Virus record (IMG/VR): IMGVR_UViG_3300044655_001044 | Location: 1-50,929 of that record | Source of the DNA: a virus | Direction: 5' to 3' (one strand) | DNA length: 50,929 nt | Shown here: positions 6,598-14,302 of the stretch, in pieces | Position numbering within the stretch: position 1 is the first letter of the stretch | Layout: each line of letters starts with the position of its first letter | Made by a program: the position numbers and the translations under genes | The notes under the pieces: generated by a model | The model's input: only the letters and a program-made list of their open reading frames with translations | Told to the model about the DNA's origin: nothing | Databases searched by the model: none

Positions 6598-7359
6598 TTA
6601 TAATTTAGTGTCTTTAACGAATTTTTTGTGAGAATCTTTATATGATTTTAATGATTCATCATTAATATCTTTAGAATATTGCCAATTCCAATATAAATCA
6701 TCATTTGTTTTGAAACCATAAAATTCATGAACTTTCTTTTGTAAATCATTAACATTTACACCGTTAAAATTTTGACCCGTACATATAAAACCAGTTTCAA
6801 TATCTTTAACTAAATTAGATTCACCTAACGCTGTGTGTCTATTTTCTATCCAAGTTAGACGTTCGATTAGATTTTGATAAAACATATTTGTTTGTCCCCA
6901 TCTAACGGAACTTAGAAATACCACAGCATCTGATTCAAATAGTTCTTTACTTATTTTCCAAAGTTCATCTTTAGGGTTGTTAACACTGGCCCAACATCTA
7001 TGGTGACCGGTTGGATTTTTATCTTTATCCTTAAGTTTTGATTTTAATAAACCACAACTATTACCGTCTTTTCTTGATACGTTACCCTCACAAGGAACAA
7101 TATTTAATTCTGAAACGTCTATCAATGTTGATTTATCACCCAATTCATCGTTAAGATACATCGCAATCATTTTAGATTTTGGTATATCAATATCATTTTT
7201 GTCCCAATTATGTCTATTAGAACAACTTAATAATAAAACTTTTTTCTTCTTTTTAAGAACATCCAATGTTTTCTTTAAAGATTTCCAAGCATCAGATTGT
7301 ACCATCTCCTCAGAAATCATCATTTGTTTAATCCTTTGTATATTCTCTTCTAAATTCAT
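6598..7359 (-). CDS. Flavodoxin-like NAD(P)H-dependent oxidoreductase with N-terminal tag
   Basis: A 253-residue protein. From residue 38 (KVLLLSCSNR) it follows the flavodoxin-like fold of NADPH-dependent FMN reductases and iron-sulfur flavoproteins: beta strand and phosphate loop, a Cys-containing segment (ELNIVPCEGNVS, CGLLKSK, HHRCW), then ELFESDAVVFLSSVRWGQ at about 141-158 and NLIERLTWIENRHTALGE, which would bind flavin. The Cys spacing is not a clear cluster motif, so an Fe-S centre is only possible. The first 20 residues, MNLEENIQRIKQMMISEE, are extra and combine R-I-K-x-M-M with ISE, both recurring in virion-type proteins here. Redox cargo packaged in the particle is a hypothesis. 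It abuts the next gene upstream without a gap. Confidence 0.8.
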   Translation of the reverse strand: MNLEENIQRIKQMMISEEMVQSDAWKSLKKTLDVLKKKKKVLLLSCSNRHNWDKNDIDIPKSKMIAMYLNDELGDKSTLIDVSELNIVPCEGNVSRKDGNSCGLLKSKLKDKDKNPTGHHRCWASVNNPKDELWKISKELFESDAVVFLSSVRWGQTNMFYQNLIERLTWIENRHTALGESNLVKDIETGFICTGQNFNGVNVNDLQKKVHEFYGFKTNDDLYWNWQYSKDINDESLKSYKDSHKKFVKDTKL

Positions 7360-8016
7360 TTATTTACATTTTCTCCAACCACCACCTTTTGCTTTATAAT
7401 CTTTCGCTGCGAATCCATTTGCGTAAGCTGAAGGGTATACGTCAAATTTAGATTTAGCTTTAGCCTTAGATGCTGCCCATTTTGCAGGGTCTGTTGGGCA
7501 GTTTTTACTTTCGTCTATTGCCATTGCTTCATACATCTCCCTTTCTGACACATTTTTAGGTTCAACACCTTTTTTCTTCATATTGATTGCAATTGCGGCT
7601 TGTTGTGCAGGACTACTCGCTTCATTTACAGGAACACAGTTTGGAACTTTTTTACCGTTCTTCATCTTAGAACCAACTTGTTTGTAACCGTCCCAACATT
7701 TTTCGTCAAGTTGTCCTTCTTCATTCATACTAAACTGATCCATATCAGCAGTTACATCTTGACTATCTTTACGTTTTGTTTCGTTCATAAAGAAATCAAA
7801 AACTTGATCCATATTGTTTTTAGCTTCAGATACATGATCATCTGCCCAATCGTGACCATTTTTAATAATTTGGTCCAATTCTTGGGGATTCATTTTCATT
7901 AACATTTCACATTGTCTGTGAATTTGTTGTAAATTACCGAAAAACATATAGTTTTCAGTTGTTTGACTTTCAATTATTTTCTTTAATTGATCTTCGCTAA
8001 TTATAATTTTCTTCAT
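7360..8016 (-). CDS. Tagged multi-domain virion protein, probable polyprotein
   Basis: A 218-residue protein, taken from ATG 8016 because a late-type octamer lies at 8020-8027, inside any longer frame. It begins with the tag MKKIIISEDQLKKIIES, followed by a helical region (20-80). Three short conserved phage domains follow, each directly after an I/L/V-x-E tripeptide: LDE|K (103-106) before CWDGYKQVGSKMKNGKKVPN; VNE|A (130-133) before SSPAQQAAIAINMKKKG; IDE|S (167-170) before NCPTDPAKW and PSAYANGFAAKDYKAKGGGW. The sites match the specificity of T4 gp21, so cutting into small basic pieces inside the head is plausible but untested. It is the first gene of the operon 8016-5564. Confidence 0.8.
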   Translation of the reverse strand: MKKIIISEDQLKKIIESQTTENYMFFGNLQQIHRQCEMLMKMNPQELDQIIKNGHDWADDHVSEAKNNMDQVFDFFMNETKRKDSQDVTADMDQFSMNEEGQLDEKCWDGYKQVGSKMKNGKKVPNCVPVNEASSPAQQAAIAINMKKKGVEPKNVSEREMYEAMAIDESKNCPTDPAKWAASKAKAKSKFDVYPSAYANGFAAKDYKAKGGGWRKCK

Positions 8017-8019
8017 ATT

Positions 8020-8027
8020 AATAAATA
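8020..8027 (-). promoter_or_regulatory. Late-type promoter of the tagged-protein operon
   Basis: TATTTATT on the minus strand lies within the 13-nt gap between two genes and ends 3 nt before ATG 8016. With a T4-like spacing the transcript would begin at or within the start codon, giving a leaderless mRNA for the operon 8016-5564. Confidence 0.6.
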
Positions 8028-8029
8028 CA

Positions 8030-9418
8030 TTATTTTTCTGATACAATTTCAAAATTTATTGACTCCTTATAGTATATCTCTTCCGTATGGGTTTTTCCTT
8101 TAATTTGTAGAAAATACTGTCTTGGTATTAAATAAGAACTATCTAATTGAAATGAGTTTTCATTTGTTTTATCTAATAACGTCCAATCGTGTACAATTAC
8201 TTGGGTCGTACCTTCCTCAATATAAATTCTATAATAAACCTCATCTAACAATACCGTTTTAGGTACATCAATAGATTTAAATGTAATAACTACTTTTCTT
8301 ATTTCACCACTTACTATTTTTTCATTTTGTTTAATTCCAAAAAATTGAATGGCGTACCTTTGTAATTCTGTTTGGTTTTCACCTACCGTAAATCCGGCAG
8401 TGTATGGTTTTGGAATGAACTTTTGTCTTACCCCACCAGAAATTGTATTACCATCTAAAATAACACCTTTCCAATGGTCAGTAAAGAATTTTTTTCCGTC
8501 ACATTCTGGTGTGGTTATTGTAAATGTAACCTTATAGATACCTTTTCTAATTAATGTTGTGGTTAAACCTGAAAGACCTGTAATAACCGCTCCATCAGAG
8601 TCTAATATGTCAACCGTTGGGTTTGAATCTAAATTATAAAAATTGGTTCCTTTTGTAACGTATAGATATAAATTCTGTGATACTTTCTCAACAAAATTAT
8701 TTCTATCGTCCATTATGGTATCTTCAAAATGTGAGTCAACATATGGTTCAAAGAATGTTTGTGTGTATTTTGTAAAAAATGCAACTGATTGGTCTCTATC
8801 AGGTGTTAAATATTGATAAACAACGGCGAACGATAATCCTAAACCATGATTCGTATCACCTGAAATAATACCATTTACATAGGGGGTAATATCAAAATCA
8901 ATGTTTTCACCACCATTATCCATATGTATTTTATTACCTGTGTATCCTGAAATGACTGTTGGGGAGTCGTGATATACACCTGCAGTTGACCATTGATTCA
9001 ATGTTGTTCTATAATACCAGTTTGATGGTCTTTCGTCAAATGTTCTGTTTCCATTTACAAAATCATAACCCGAATCGGCGTAATCAAATCCTAAACCTTC
9101 ATCCCAAAATTGGTCTAATTTAAATAATATCAAGTCAAATGAACTTGTTCTGTCTCTACCTGTAGTTCTATTCTCACCTTTTAAACCCTCATCACCAAAT
9201 ATTGTATTTGTTAAATGTAAAGTATGTCTAGTGTTAGAATCTACCACTAATTCATCGTTATTAACTTTATTTTTTAAATCGGTAAAGTCAACTTTAAATA
9301 AAAATTTAGAAAATGAAGAACCATAAAAAATCTCTGTTGCAGGGTTTTTTGCGGTGTTAGCCTGTGAATCCTTAATAATAGTATTATTCTTTTCAAAATA
9401 GGAACGGAAATATGACAT
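8030..9418 (-). CDS. Tail or baseplate structural protein, unassigned
   Basis: A 462-residue protein with no catalytic motif that I recognise. It is rich in aromatic and Asn/Asp residues and in beta strands, with phrases such as RPSNWYYRTTLNQW, GLGLSFAVVYQYLTPDRDQSVAFFTKYTQTFFEPY and a C-terminal part with Ig-like alternation (RKVVITFKSIDVPKTVLL, YYRIYIEEGTTQVIVHDW). These features and its place directly behind the OB-fold hub protein suggest an exposed tail or baseplate component. It has its own late-type octamer 11 nt before the ATG. Confidence 0.75.
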   Translation of the reverse strand: MSYFRSYFEKNNTIIKDSQANTAKNPATEIFYGSSFSKFLFKVDFTDLKNKVNNDELVVDSNTRHTLHLTNTIFGDEGLKGENRTTGRDRTSSFDLILFKLDQFWDEGLGFDYADSGYDFVNGNRTFDERPSNWYYRTTLNQWSTAGVYHDSPTVISGYTGNKIHMDNGGENIDFDITPYVNGIISGDTNHGLGLSFAVVYQYLTPDRDQSVAFFTKYTQTFFEPYVDSHFEDTIMDDRNNFVEKVSQNLYLYVTKGTNFYNLDSNPTVDILDSDGAVITGLSGLTTTLIRKGIYKVTFTITTPECDGKKFFTDHWKGVILDGNTISGGVRQKFIPKPYTAGFTVGENQTELQRYAIQFFGIKQNEKIVSGEIRKVVITFKSIDVPKTVLLDEVYYRIYIEEGTTQVIVHDWTLLDKTNENSFQLDSSYLIPRQYFLQIKGKTHTEEIYYKESINFEIVSEK

Positions 9419-9429
9419 CTCTTTTTTAT

Positions 9430-9437
9430 TATAAATA
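9430..9437 (-). promoter_or_regulatory. Late-type promoter
   Basis: TATTTATA on the minus strand, followed by ATAAAAAAGAG, lies in the 24-nt gap before ATG 9418. Confidence 0.58.
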
Positions 9438-9442
9438 TCAAA

Positions 9443-10954
9443 TTAATTGGTTCTAATCGATTTGTTTAACATGTCATTTTCTAAAGTTGTGATTTTTTTC
9501 ATTAAATTAACGAAACTCGGGTCAGTTTGAACCAATGGACCCATCAAATTATGTTGATGGCTGGTGATTAATCTAATCATTGATTGGAGTACATCTATCA
9601 AAACTTCACCCCTAACTAACGCATATGTATTAGGTTCAATGTCTTTAATGTAGTTTTCGTGAGTAGGTTCATACCTGTCAATTTTGGTAAAATCAATTGG
9701 TATGTTATATTCGTTGGTATCTGTTGAAATTAGATAGATTTTGTCTGATTTAACGGTTGCAAATGTTTGTTCAACATTATCACCGCTTTCTTCCAAAACA
9801 TTCTTTTTTGTTACACTAGTTACTGTTGGAGCGTCAAAACTTGATTTTGAGAAAACGATACCTTCTTGGATTCTATTACCAAAAGTAACGTTTGTTAATA
9901 AAGTTTTTCTATTCGTTAATTCAGTTGGGGTCGCTAAAGTTCTCTCTTTACATTCTTTTCTACATCTAAAATAAAATGGATGCATTTCGGTTTCACCATA
10001 AATTGGGTTGAAGTAGTTCAATCCATCGTGATGTAATTTATATAGATTTAACCGTATATTAACAATCGATTCTTTTAAATCTGAAGCTGTAAATACAAGT
10101 GTGGGTTCAATTGAAGTGTTCACTCTATTGTTAATGTTATATGCGTTGATTAACGTACTACCAGTAGTTAAAACAATATCTTCTAATTTCGAGTTTGAAC
10201 TTACAAATTTTGGTCCTCCATTTTTAGTGTCATAAACATAAAATTCAATATTAACTCCTCCACCGAAAAAATTAGTAACATTATACTCAACAAAATATTT
10301 GATTTGTTGAATTTGTAAGGTATTTGTGACAACATCTTTATTGTTATATTCTAATTTTTTTGGGTATTTTTTTAAATGTATTGTTGATGAATTATCCGAC
10401 ATTATCGGATGTGACAATAATGTCTTTTTTTGTGCACTTGTTGCAAATGATTTACTTAACAATTTACCACCTCTAATATTCACACCATTTTCTGTAAAAA
10501 TAACATCAGAACCATATTTTCCATAAACACCATAATCAGTATTTTTTGCTAACGAACCATTAGATTTTGGTTTAATATAATTTCCGTCTTTATCTTTAAC
10601 ATCTTCACCGTGTTTCGCTGCAATACCGTATGTTGTATTTTCAAGTTGTGCCGAATGTGTTTGTCCATTATAATCATGAACAGTCGTAAATGGGCCAGCA
10701 ATATATTCCAAATTCACAGTATCTTTATCAGTGTCGTAATTTATAATTTTAACTGATTGTCCTTTTTCAGGAATGAAATTTAAATTTGTCGGTAAAAATG
10801 GAATTGCGGTAAATAAATCCTTGTCATCCCAAGCATTATAATCAAAAGCCTTTTCTAACTCACCCGTATATGAACTATACCTAACTGCACGAATACGACC
10901 AATACCTTTTGGGTCATTATTATCAACACAAATGGCGATATCAATTATTTTCAT
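9443..10954 (-). CDS. Baseplate hub OB-fold protein, gp5-like
   Basis: A 503-residue protein. The N-terminal 110 residues have the pattern of the OB-fold domain of gp5/VgrG-type hub proteins: IAICVDNNDPKGIGRIRAVR, FTAIPFLPTNLNFIPEKGQ, SVKIINYD, NLEYIAGPFTTVHDY. The middle (VYGKYGSDVIFTENGVNIRGG) fits a spike stem, and the C-terminus (TSHQHNLMGPLVQ, then a coiled coil) is typical of these proteins. The hub caps the tail tube and carries the membrane-piercing spike. No lysozyme domain is visible, unlike T4 gp5. It overlaps the preceding small gene by 4 nt (ATGA), indicating translational coupling. Confidence 0.75.
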   Translation of the reverse strand: MKIIDIAICVDNNDPKGIGRIRAVRYSSYTGELEKAFDYNAWDDKDLFTAIPFLPTNLNFIPEKGQSVKIINYDTDKDTVNLEYIAGPFTTVHDYNGQTHSAQLENTTYGIAAKHGEDVKDKDGNYIKPKSNGSLAKNTDYGVYGKYGSDVIFTENGVNIRGGKLLSKSFATSAQKKTLLSHPIMSDNSSTIHLKKYPKKLEYNNKDVVTNTLQIQQIKYFVEYNVTNFFGGGVNIEFYVYDTKNGGPKFVSSNSKLEDIVLTTGSTLINAYNINNRVNTSIEPTLVFTASDLKESIVNIRLNLYKLHHDGLNYFNPIYGETEMHPFYFRCRKECKERTLATPTELTNRKTLLTNVTFGNRIQEGIVFSKSSFDAPTVTSVTKKNVLEESGDNVEQTFATVKSDKIYLISTDTNEYNIPIDFTKIDRYEPTHENYIKDIEPNTYALVRGEVLIDVLQSMIRLITSHQHNLMGPLVQTDPSFVNLMKKITTLENDMLNKSIRTN

Positions 10955-11151
10955 TTCTTAATCCTTTTTTCAATTTCTTTATTAACTTTATTATATGAAC
11001 TTTCAACACTCTCCATATGTCTTGTTAAATCAATTATTAATTGTTTTGTCTTTTCAAATTCTTCGTATAATTCATTAACGACAATGAATAAATCTTTATT
11101 TGATTTATTTTCAACGTCATATACTATTTCTATAATTTTTTCTTTTTCCAT
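10951..11151 (-). CDS. Small coiled-coil protein
   Basis: A 66-residue, highly charged protein predicted to be almost entirely helical (IVVNELYEEFEKTKQLIIDLTRHMESVESSYNKVNKEIEKR), with heptad-like spacing of Ile, Leu and Val. It lies 3 nt behind the 685-residue protein and overlaps the hub gene by 4 nt, so it is part of the baseplate operon. A chaperone or small structural role would fit; no family was recognised. Confidence 0.7.
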   Translation of the reverse strand: MEKEKIIEIVYDVENKSNKDLFIVVNELYEEFEKTKQLIIDLTRHMESVESSYNKVNKEIEKRIKK

Positions 11152-11154
11152 ATA

Positions 11155-13212
11155 TTATGCTAGTCCTCCAGTGACTTTAAGTGCTCCTCGTGCTATTACC
11201 GCCACTCCATTAATAACAGGCACCGTTATCGGTTTATTTGAACCGTGCATGTAAGAGTTATTATTTACTTCTTTAGTGTGTTGTTGGACTGTTGTTGCCA
11301 AAACATTTAATAAGTTATTATCTTTACCAAATATTGGTTGGGATGCATTTATACCTTGTTTTTCTAATTGTTTCACGATATTGATAATAGTTCTAGTATT
11401 ACTAAATCCTGATTTTTTATCAGCGTAGGAATCAATAATACCAGGAACTTGAAAATTAGGTCCCCCAAATAATGCAGCATCTATTGTTTTATCAATCACA
11501 GTAAATAATGCATTACAGTTATTAAGCTTTGTGTCCAACAGTCCACGTAATAAATTTATAACAGAAAGAATATAATCTCTATATTTTTTAATTTTTTCTT
11601 TTAATATGTTCCACGCTGTAATTTTTAAAAATTCAAGTAAATCTTTTTTAACTAATTTCCAAAACTCACTTATAAATTTCCATAAAATATCCTTAATTAT
11701 TTTGAAAAACAATTTATGTAATTTTTTCATTATTTCTTTTGCCAATAAAACAACATTACCTCCCGTTGAATTTATATATTTATAAATTATTACAATTGGT
11801 AAAATATACTTTGGTGATAAAATAGAACCAATCAATGCTTTAGGTAAGTTTAAAATATAACTATTGAATAACGATATTTGAAAATTAACTAATGGTATTG
11901 TTCCACCAGCTTCTTGATATGATGTTGTTGCAGTATTTAAAAAGACGTCATTTACTGCATCATCTAAATTGTTTTTTGAAAGATACACAAAATCTTCATA
12001 GTGTGATGGATTTGATGGTATTGTAAAATTATTACAATCTGTAAATTTTAAAACTTTATTGAATCTATTCGCCTCGTCGTCTAAATCAATACCTTCCATA
12101 TCGTCAAAATCAAAATAAGATTCAATATCTTCATCGTCTTCATTAAATTGATTTTCCGCACTTTGATTTAATCCTTGACTTGGGTTATTACAAACTTTCA
12201 TCAATTTATTTAGTAATCTATTTAAATCATTCATACCAATATCAAATAACGGGGGTTCAGATTTATCACCTTTCAATACCATCATCGTTGCAGTTTTGAC
12301 CACTGCCGACAAATCTAACTGTTCAATATTACTATAATAATCATTAAAAAAACCACCAACCGTAGCACCTGTTTGTGCCAAGGTGACAACACCTGACAAA
12401 TTATCTAATTTAAATTCTTGATCTGCTTCCACCCATTCTAAGTCAAATAGTTTTTTTCCGTCAGATGCTTCAACCGATGTAGTTCCTGTTGCTGTAAAGG
12501 TAGAATATAATGTACGATTCATTTTAATTAAATTCCTTGATGGATTTTGTGGTTCATAGACAATTTGACCACTATTACTAGTTGGGTTTATTGTCAAAAT
12601 ATTCATAAAATCAAATTCACCAGGTCGTATGAATAACGTACTACCCGTGATTGGAGTCGATGATCCACAAATACCGTCTCCAGCAAAAAGGATATTTTTA
12701 ACGTTATCCATCACAATATTTTTAGAAGACGTTATTGTTGTATTAATGGCTTCATGTGCTAAAAAATGTAATCTGTCTTTAGACACAAAGTTTTGTGTTG
12801 TTAATTTAGACCCGTAAGTTTTTTTAACAGTAAAAGTTGTAGATTTTTTTTTATTTAAAAAAGTATCAACTAAATCAATAATTTGACTAAAAATATCGGT
12901 TTTTAATTTTCCAGCATCTTTTTTTTTCTGCAGTTTAGTTTTTAAATCTGTAAATTTTTTCTTTATTTTTCTTTTTGCATCCGCAAGTAATGGACCATCT
13001 CCATTAAAATCAATAATACCCCCAAAACCATCCTCATCTATTGCATTGTTATACTTTTCGGTAAATTCCTTAACAGCCTGAATTTTCCCTTTAATTCTAG
13101 CAATTAAAACCTTTGTTTTAGATATTTTGGGAGTGGGTTGTCCTTTTTCTGGTTGTTCTATTGATTTCTGTTGAAAAGCTGGATCGCTTAATTTATCGTT
13201 TAATGATGACAT
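11155..13212 (-). CDS. Large baseplate-operon protein with hydrophobic helical C-terminal part
   Basis: A 685-residue protein that I cannot assign. The first 130 residues are basic helices (AKRKIKKKFTDLKTKLQKKK). About 135-330 is beta-rich. At 355-385 there is an acidic loop (NEDDEDIESYFDFDDMEG). About 465-585 is a long run of hydrophobic and basic helices (ILPIVIIYKYIN, KLFFKIIKDILWKFISEFW, DYILSVINLLRGLL) that could contact the host membrane or pack as a helical bundle. The C-terminus is rich in Val, Ala and Gly. It lies between the hub operon and a small helical protein, so a hub or tail-tip component is likely. Start and stop overlap its neighbour by 1 nt (TAATG). Confidence 0.7.
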   Translation of the reverse strand: MSSLNDKLSDPAFQQKSIEQPEKGQPTPKISKTKVLIARIKGKIQAVKEFTEKYNNAIDEDGFGGIIDFNGDGPLLADAKRKIKKKFTDLKTKLQKKKDAGKLKTDIFSQIIDLVDTFLNKKKSTTFTVKKTYGSKLTTQNFVSKDRLHFLAHEAINTTITSSKNIVMDNVKNILFAGDGICGSSTPITGSTLFIRPGEFDFMNILTINPTSNSGQIVYEPQNPSRNLIKMNRTLYSTFTATGTTSVEASDGKKLFDLEWVEADQEFKLDNLSGVVTLAQTGATVGGFFNDYYSNIEQLDLSAVVKTATMMVLKGDKSEPPLFDIGMNDLNRLLNKLMKVCNNPSQGLNQSAENQFNEDDEDIESYFDFDDMEGIDLDDEANRFNKVLKFTDCNNFTIPSNPSHYEDFVYLSKNNLDDAVNDVFLNTATTSYQEAGGTIPLVNFQISLFNSYILNLPKALIGSILSPKYILPIVIIYKYINSTGGNVVLLAKEIMKKLHKLFFKIIKDILWKFISEFWKLVKKDLLEFLKITAWNILKEKIKKYRDYILSVINLLRGLLDTKLNNCNALFTVIDKTIDAALFGGPNFQVPGIIDSYADKKSGFSNTRTIINIVKQLEKQGINASQPIFGKDNNLLNVLATTVQQHTKEVNNNSYMHGSNKPITVPVINGVAVIARGALKVTGGLA

Positions 13213-13589
13213 TATAATGAATAATTACTTGGTTTATTATCTGAACCATCATTTACCAGTTTATCTAATAACTCCCTATCTTCATCCGATAATGTAAGTT
13301 TACCCATTGGTCCACCTCCATTACCACCACCTGTAGTTTGTTTTAATAGTAAACTTTGTAATTTAACTAATGAAATTTTCTTCTCGGTACAATCGTTTAA
13401 AATCTTCTGTTGTTCTTTAATAACAGGTCCAATTGTACTCATATCTTCAGCGTCCTTCATAAATCCCATCATTTTTCTCAAAATTTGGGACGCAGTATTT
13501 CTATTCTCTACAACATCGTTATAGATTTCCTGCATTAGGGCTAACGCCGAATCAACATCTAAAGTAATATTGTTTCTTTGTGTTCTCAT
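13212..13589 (-). CDS. Small helical protein heading the baseplate operon
   Basis: A 125-residue protein: helical from about 10 to 85 (DSALALMQEIYNDVVENR, MMGFMKDAED), then a Gly-rich linker (TTGGGNGGGPMG) and a short helix with a polar C-terminus. No family is recognised. It is the first gene of the unit 13589-9443 and has a late-type octamer ending only 3 nt before its ATG. Context suggests a baseplate assembly protein. Confidence 0.7.
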   Translation of the reverse strand: MRTQRNNITLDVDSALALMQEIYNDVVENRNTASQILRKMMGFMKDAEDMSTIGPVIKEQQKILNDCTEKKISLVKLQSLLLKQTTGGGNGGGPMGKLTLSDEDRELLDKLVNDGSDNKPSNYSL

Positions 13590-13592
13590 ATC

Positions 13593-13600
13593 AATAAATA
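13593..13600 (-). promoter_or_regulatory. Late-type promoter of the baseplate operon
   Basis: TATTTATT on the minus strand occupies most of the 14-nt gap between the sigma-like gene and ATG 13589. Transcription from it would be leaderless. Confidence 0.6.
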
Positions 13601-13603
13601 GAT

Positions 13604-14302
13604 TTATTCTAAAAATCCAACCAAAATACCGTCATACATCTTTTTAAAACGTTTTAGGGATACTCTAATCTCTTTTGTGGATAATGAGGTCATTTCTCGT
13701 AATGAGAGTAAGATAAGGTTCTTATTGAATTTATTACCATCCCCAACTTGGAATATTTTATCAAAATTGCTAAAAATCTCTAACAAGGCATATCCCAATT
13801 TTTGTTCGTTTTCCGTTAGGTTTTCCTTCTCAATAAAGTTTTCTAAAGAAATGGTTAATTTAATTATAACACTTTGATAATCAATAATATGTTCATCAAT
13901 AACATAAGACAAATCTTTTCTATCTTCAATGTCAGATGATATGTCATCATAAGATACTTGTCTATTCTGTTCTTTAGTGTCTTTCTGTATTGCTCCCATA
14001 AGGTAGTTTTTACAGATAGTTCCAAAGTATGAATACGCTTTAGTGTTCTTTGTGTGGTCAAATTTATTAATTTTGGTGATTAAAAAAGACATAGTGTCGG
14101 TGTGAATTTCTTCAAATTCCATATCCTTCCTATATAATTTATATCTTCTAATAATACTTTCAACCATAATAACTAATGGTTCTCTTAAAAACTCATTGAA
14201 TATTTTGTTTCTTTCGTCTTCGTCAGTACTCTCTAGGTAATTAACGACGGCTTTTTCTTGATCCTCACCAAAGTATATTTTTTGGGTTCGTGGTCTCGGC
14301 AT
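13604..14302 (-). CDS. gp55: Late transcription sigma factor, gp55-like
   Basis: A 232-residue protein with a recognisable sigma region 2 at about 75-115: INKFDHTKNTKAYSYFGTIC then KNYLMGAIQKDTKEQNRQVS. This parallels T4 gp55 ([22 protein letters not shown]). gp55 directs host RNA polymerase to phage late promoters. The acidic stretch after it (DDISSDIEDRKDL) also resembles gp55. The C-terminal third is helical, ends KKMYDGILVGFLE, and may hold the clamp-binding part; T4 gp55 has a hydrophobic-acidic end for this, which is not obvious here. The protein is longer than T4 gp55 (185). It is the obvious partner for the TATTTATA/T octamers. It follows the glycosyltransferase gene directly (its start at 14302 abuts 14303). 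Confidence 0.8.
   Translation of the reverse strand: MPRPRTQKIYFGEDQEKAVVNYLESTDEDERNKIFNEFLREPLVIMVESIIRRYKLYRKDMEFEEIHTDTMSFLITKINKFDHTKNTKAYSYFGTICKNYLMGAIQKDTKEQNRQVSYDDISSDIEDRKDLSYVIDEHIIDYQSVIIKLTISLENFIEKENLTENEQKLGYALLEIFSNFDKIFQVGDGNKFNKNLILLSLREMTSLSTKEIRVSLKRFKKMYDGILVGFLE

Noticed and set aside
8017-8052. Upstream start at 8052 for the tagged polyprotein-like gene
   Set aside because: The extension would run through the late octamer at 8020-8027 and into the preceding gene, and the tag motif begins at ATG 8016.
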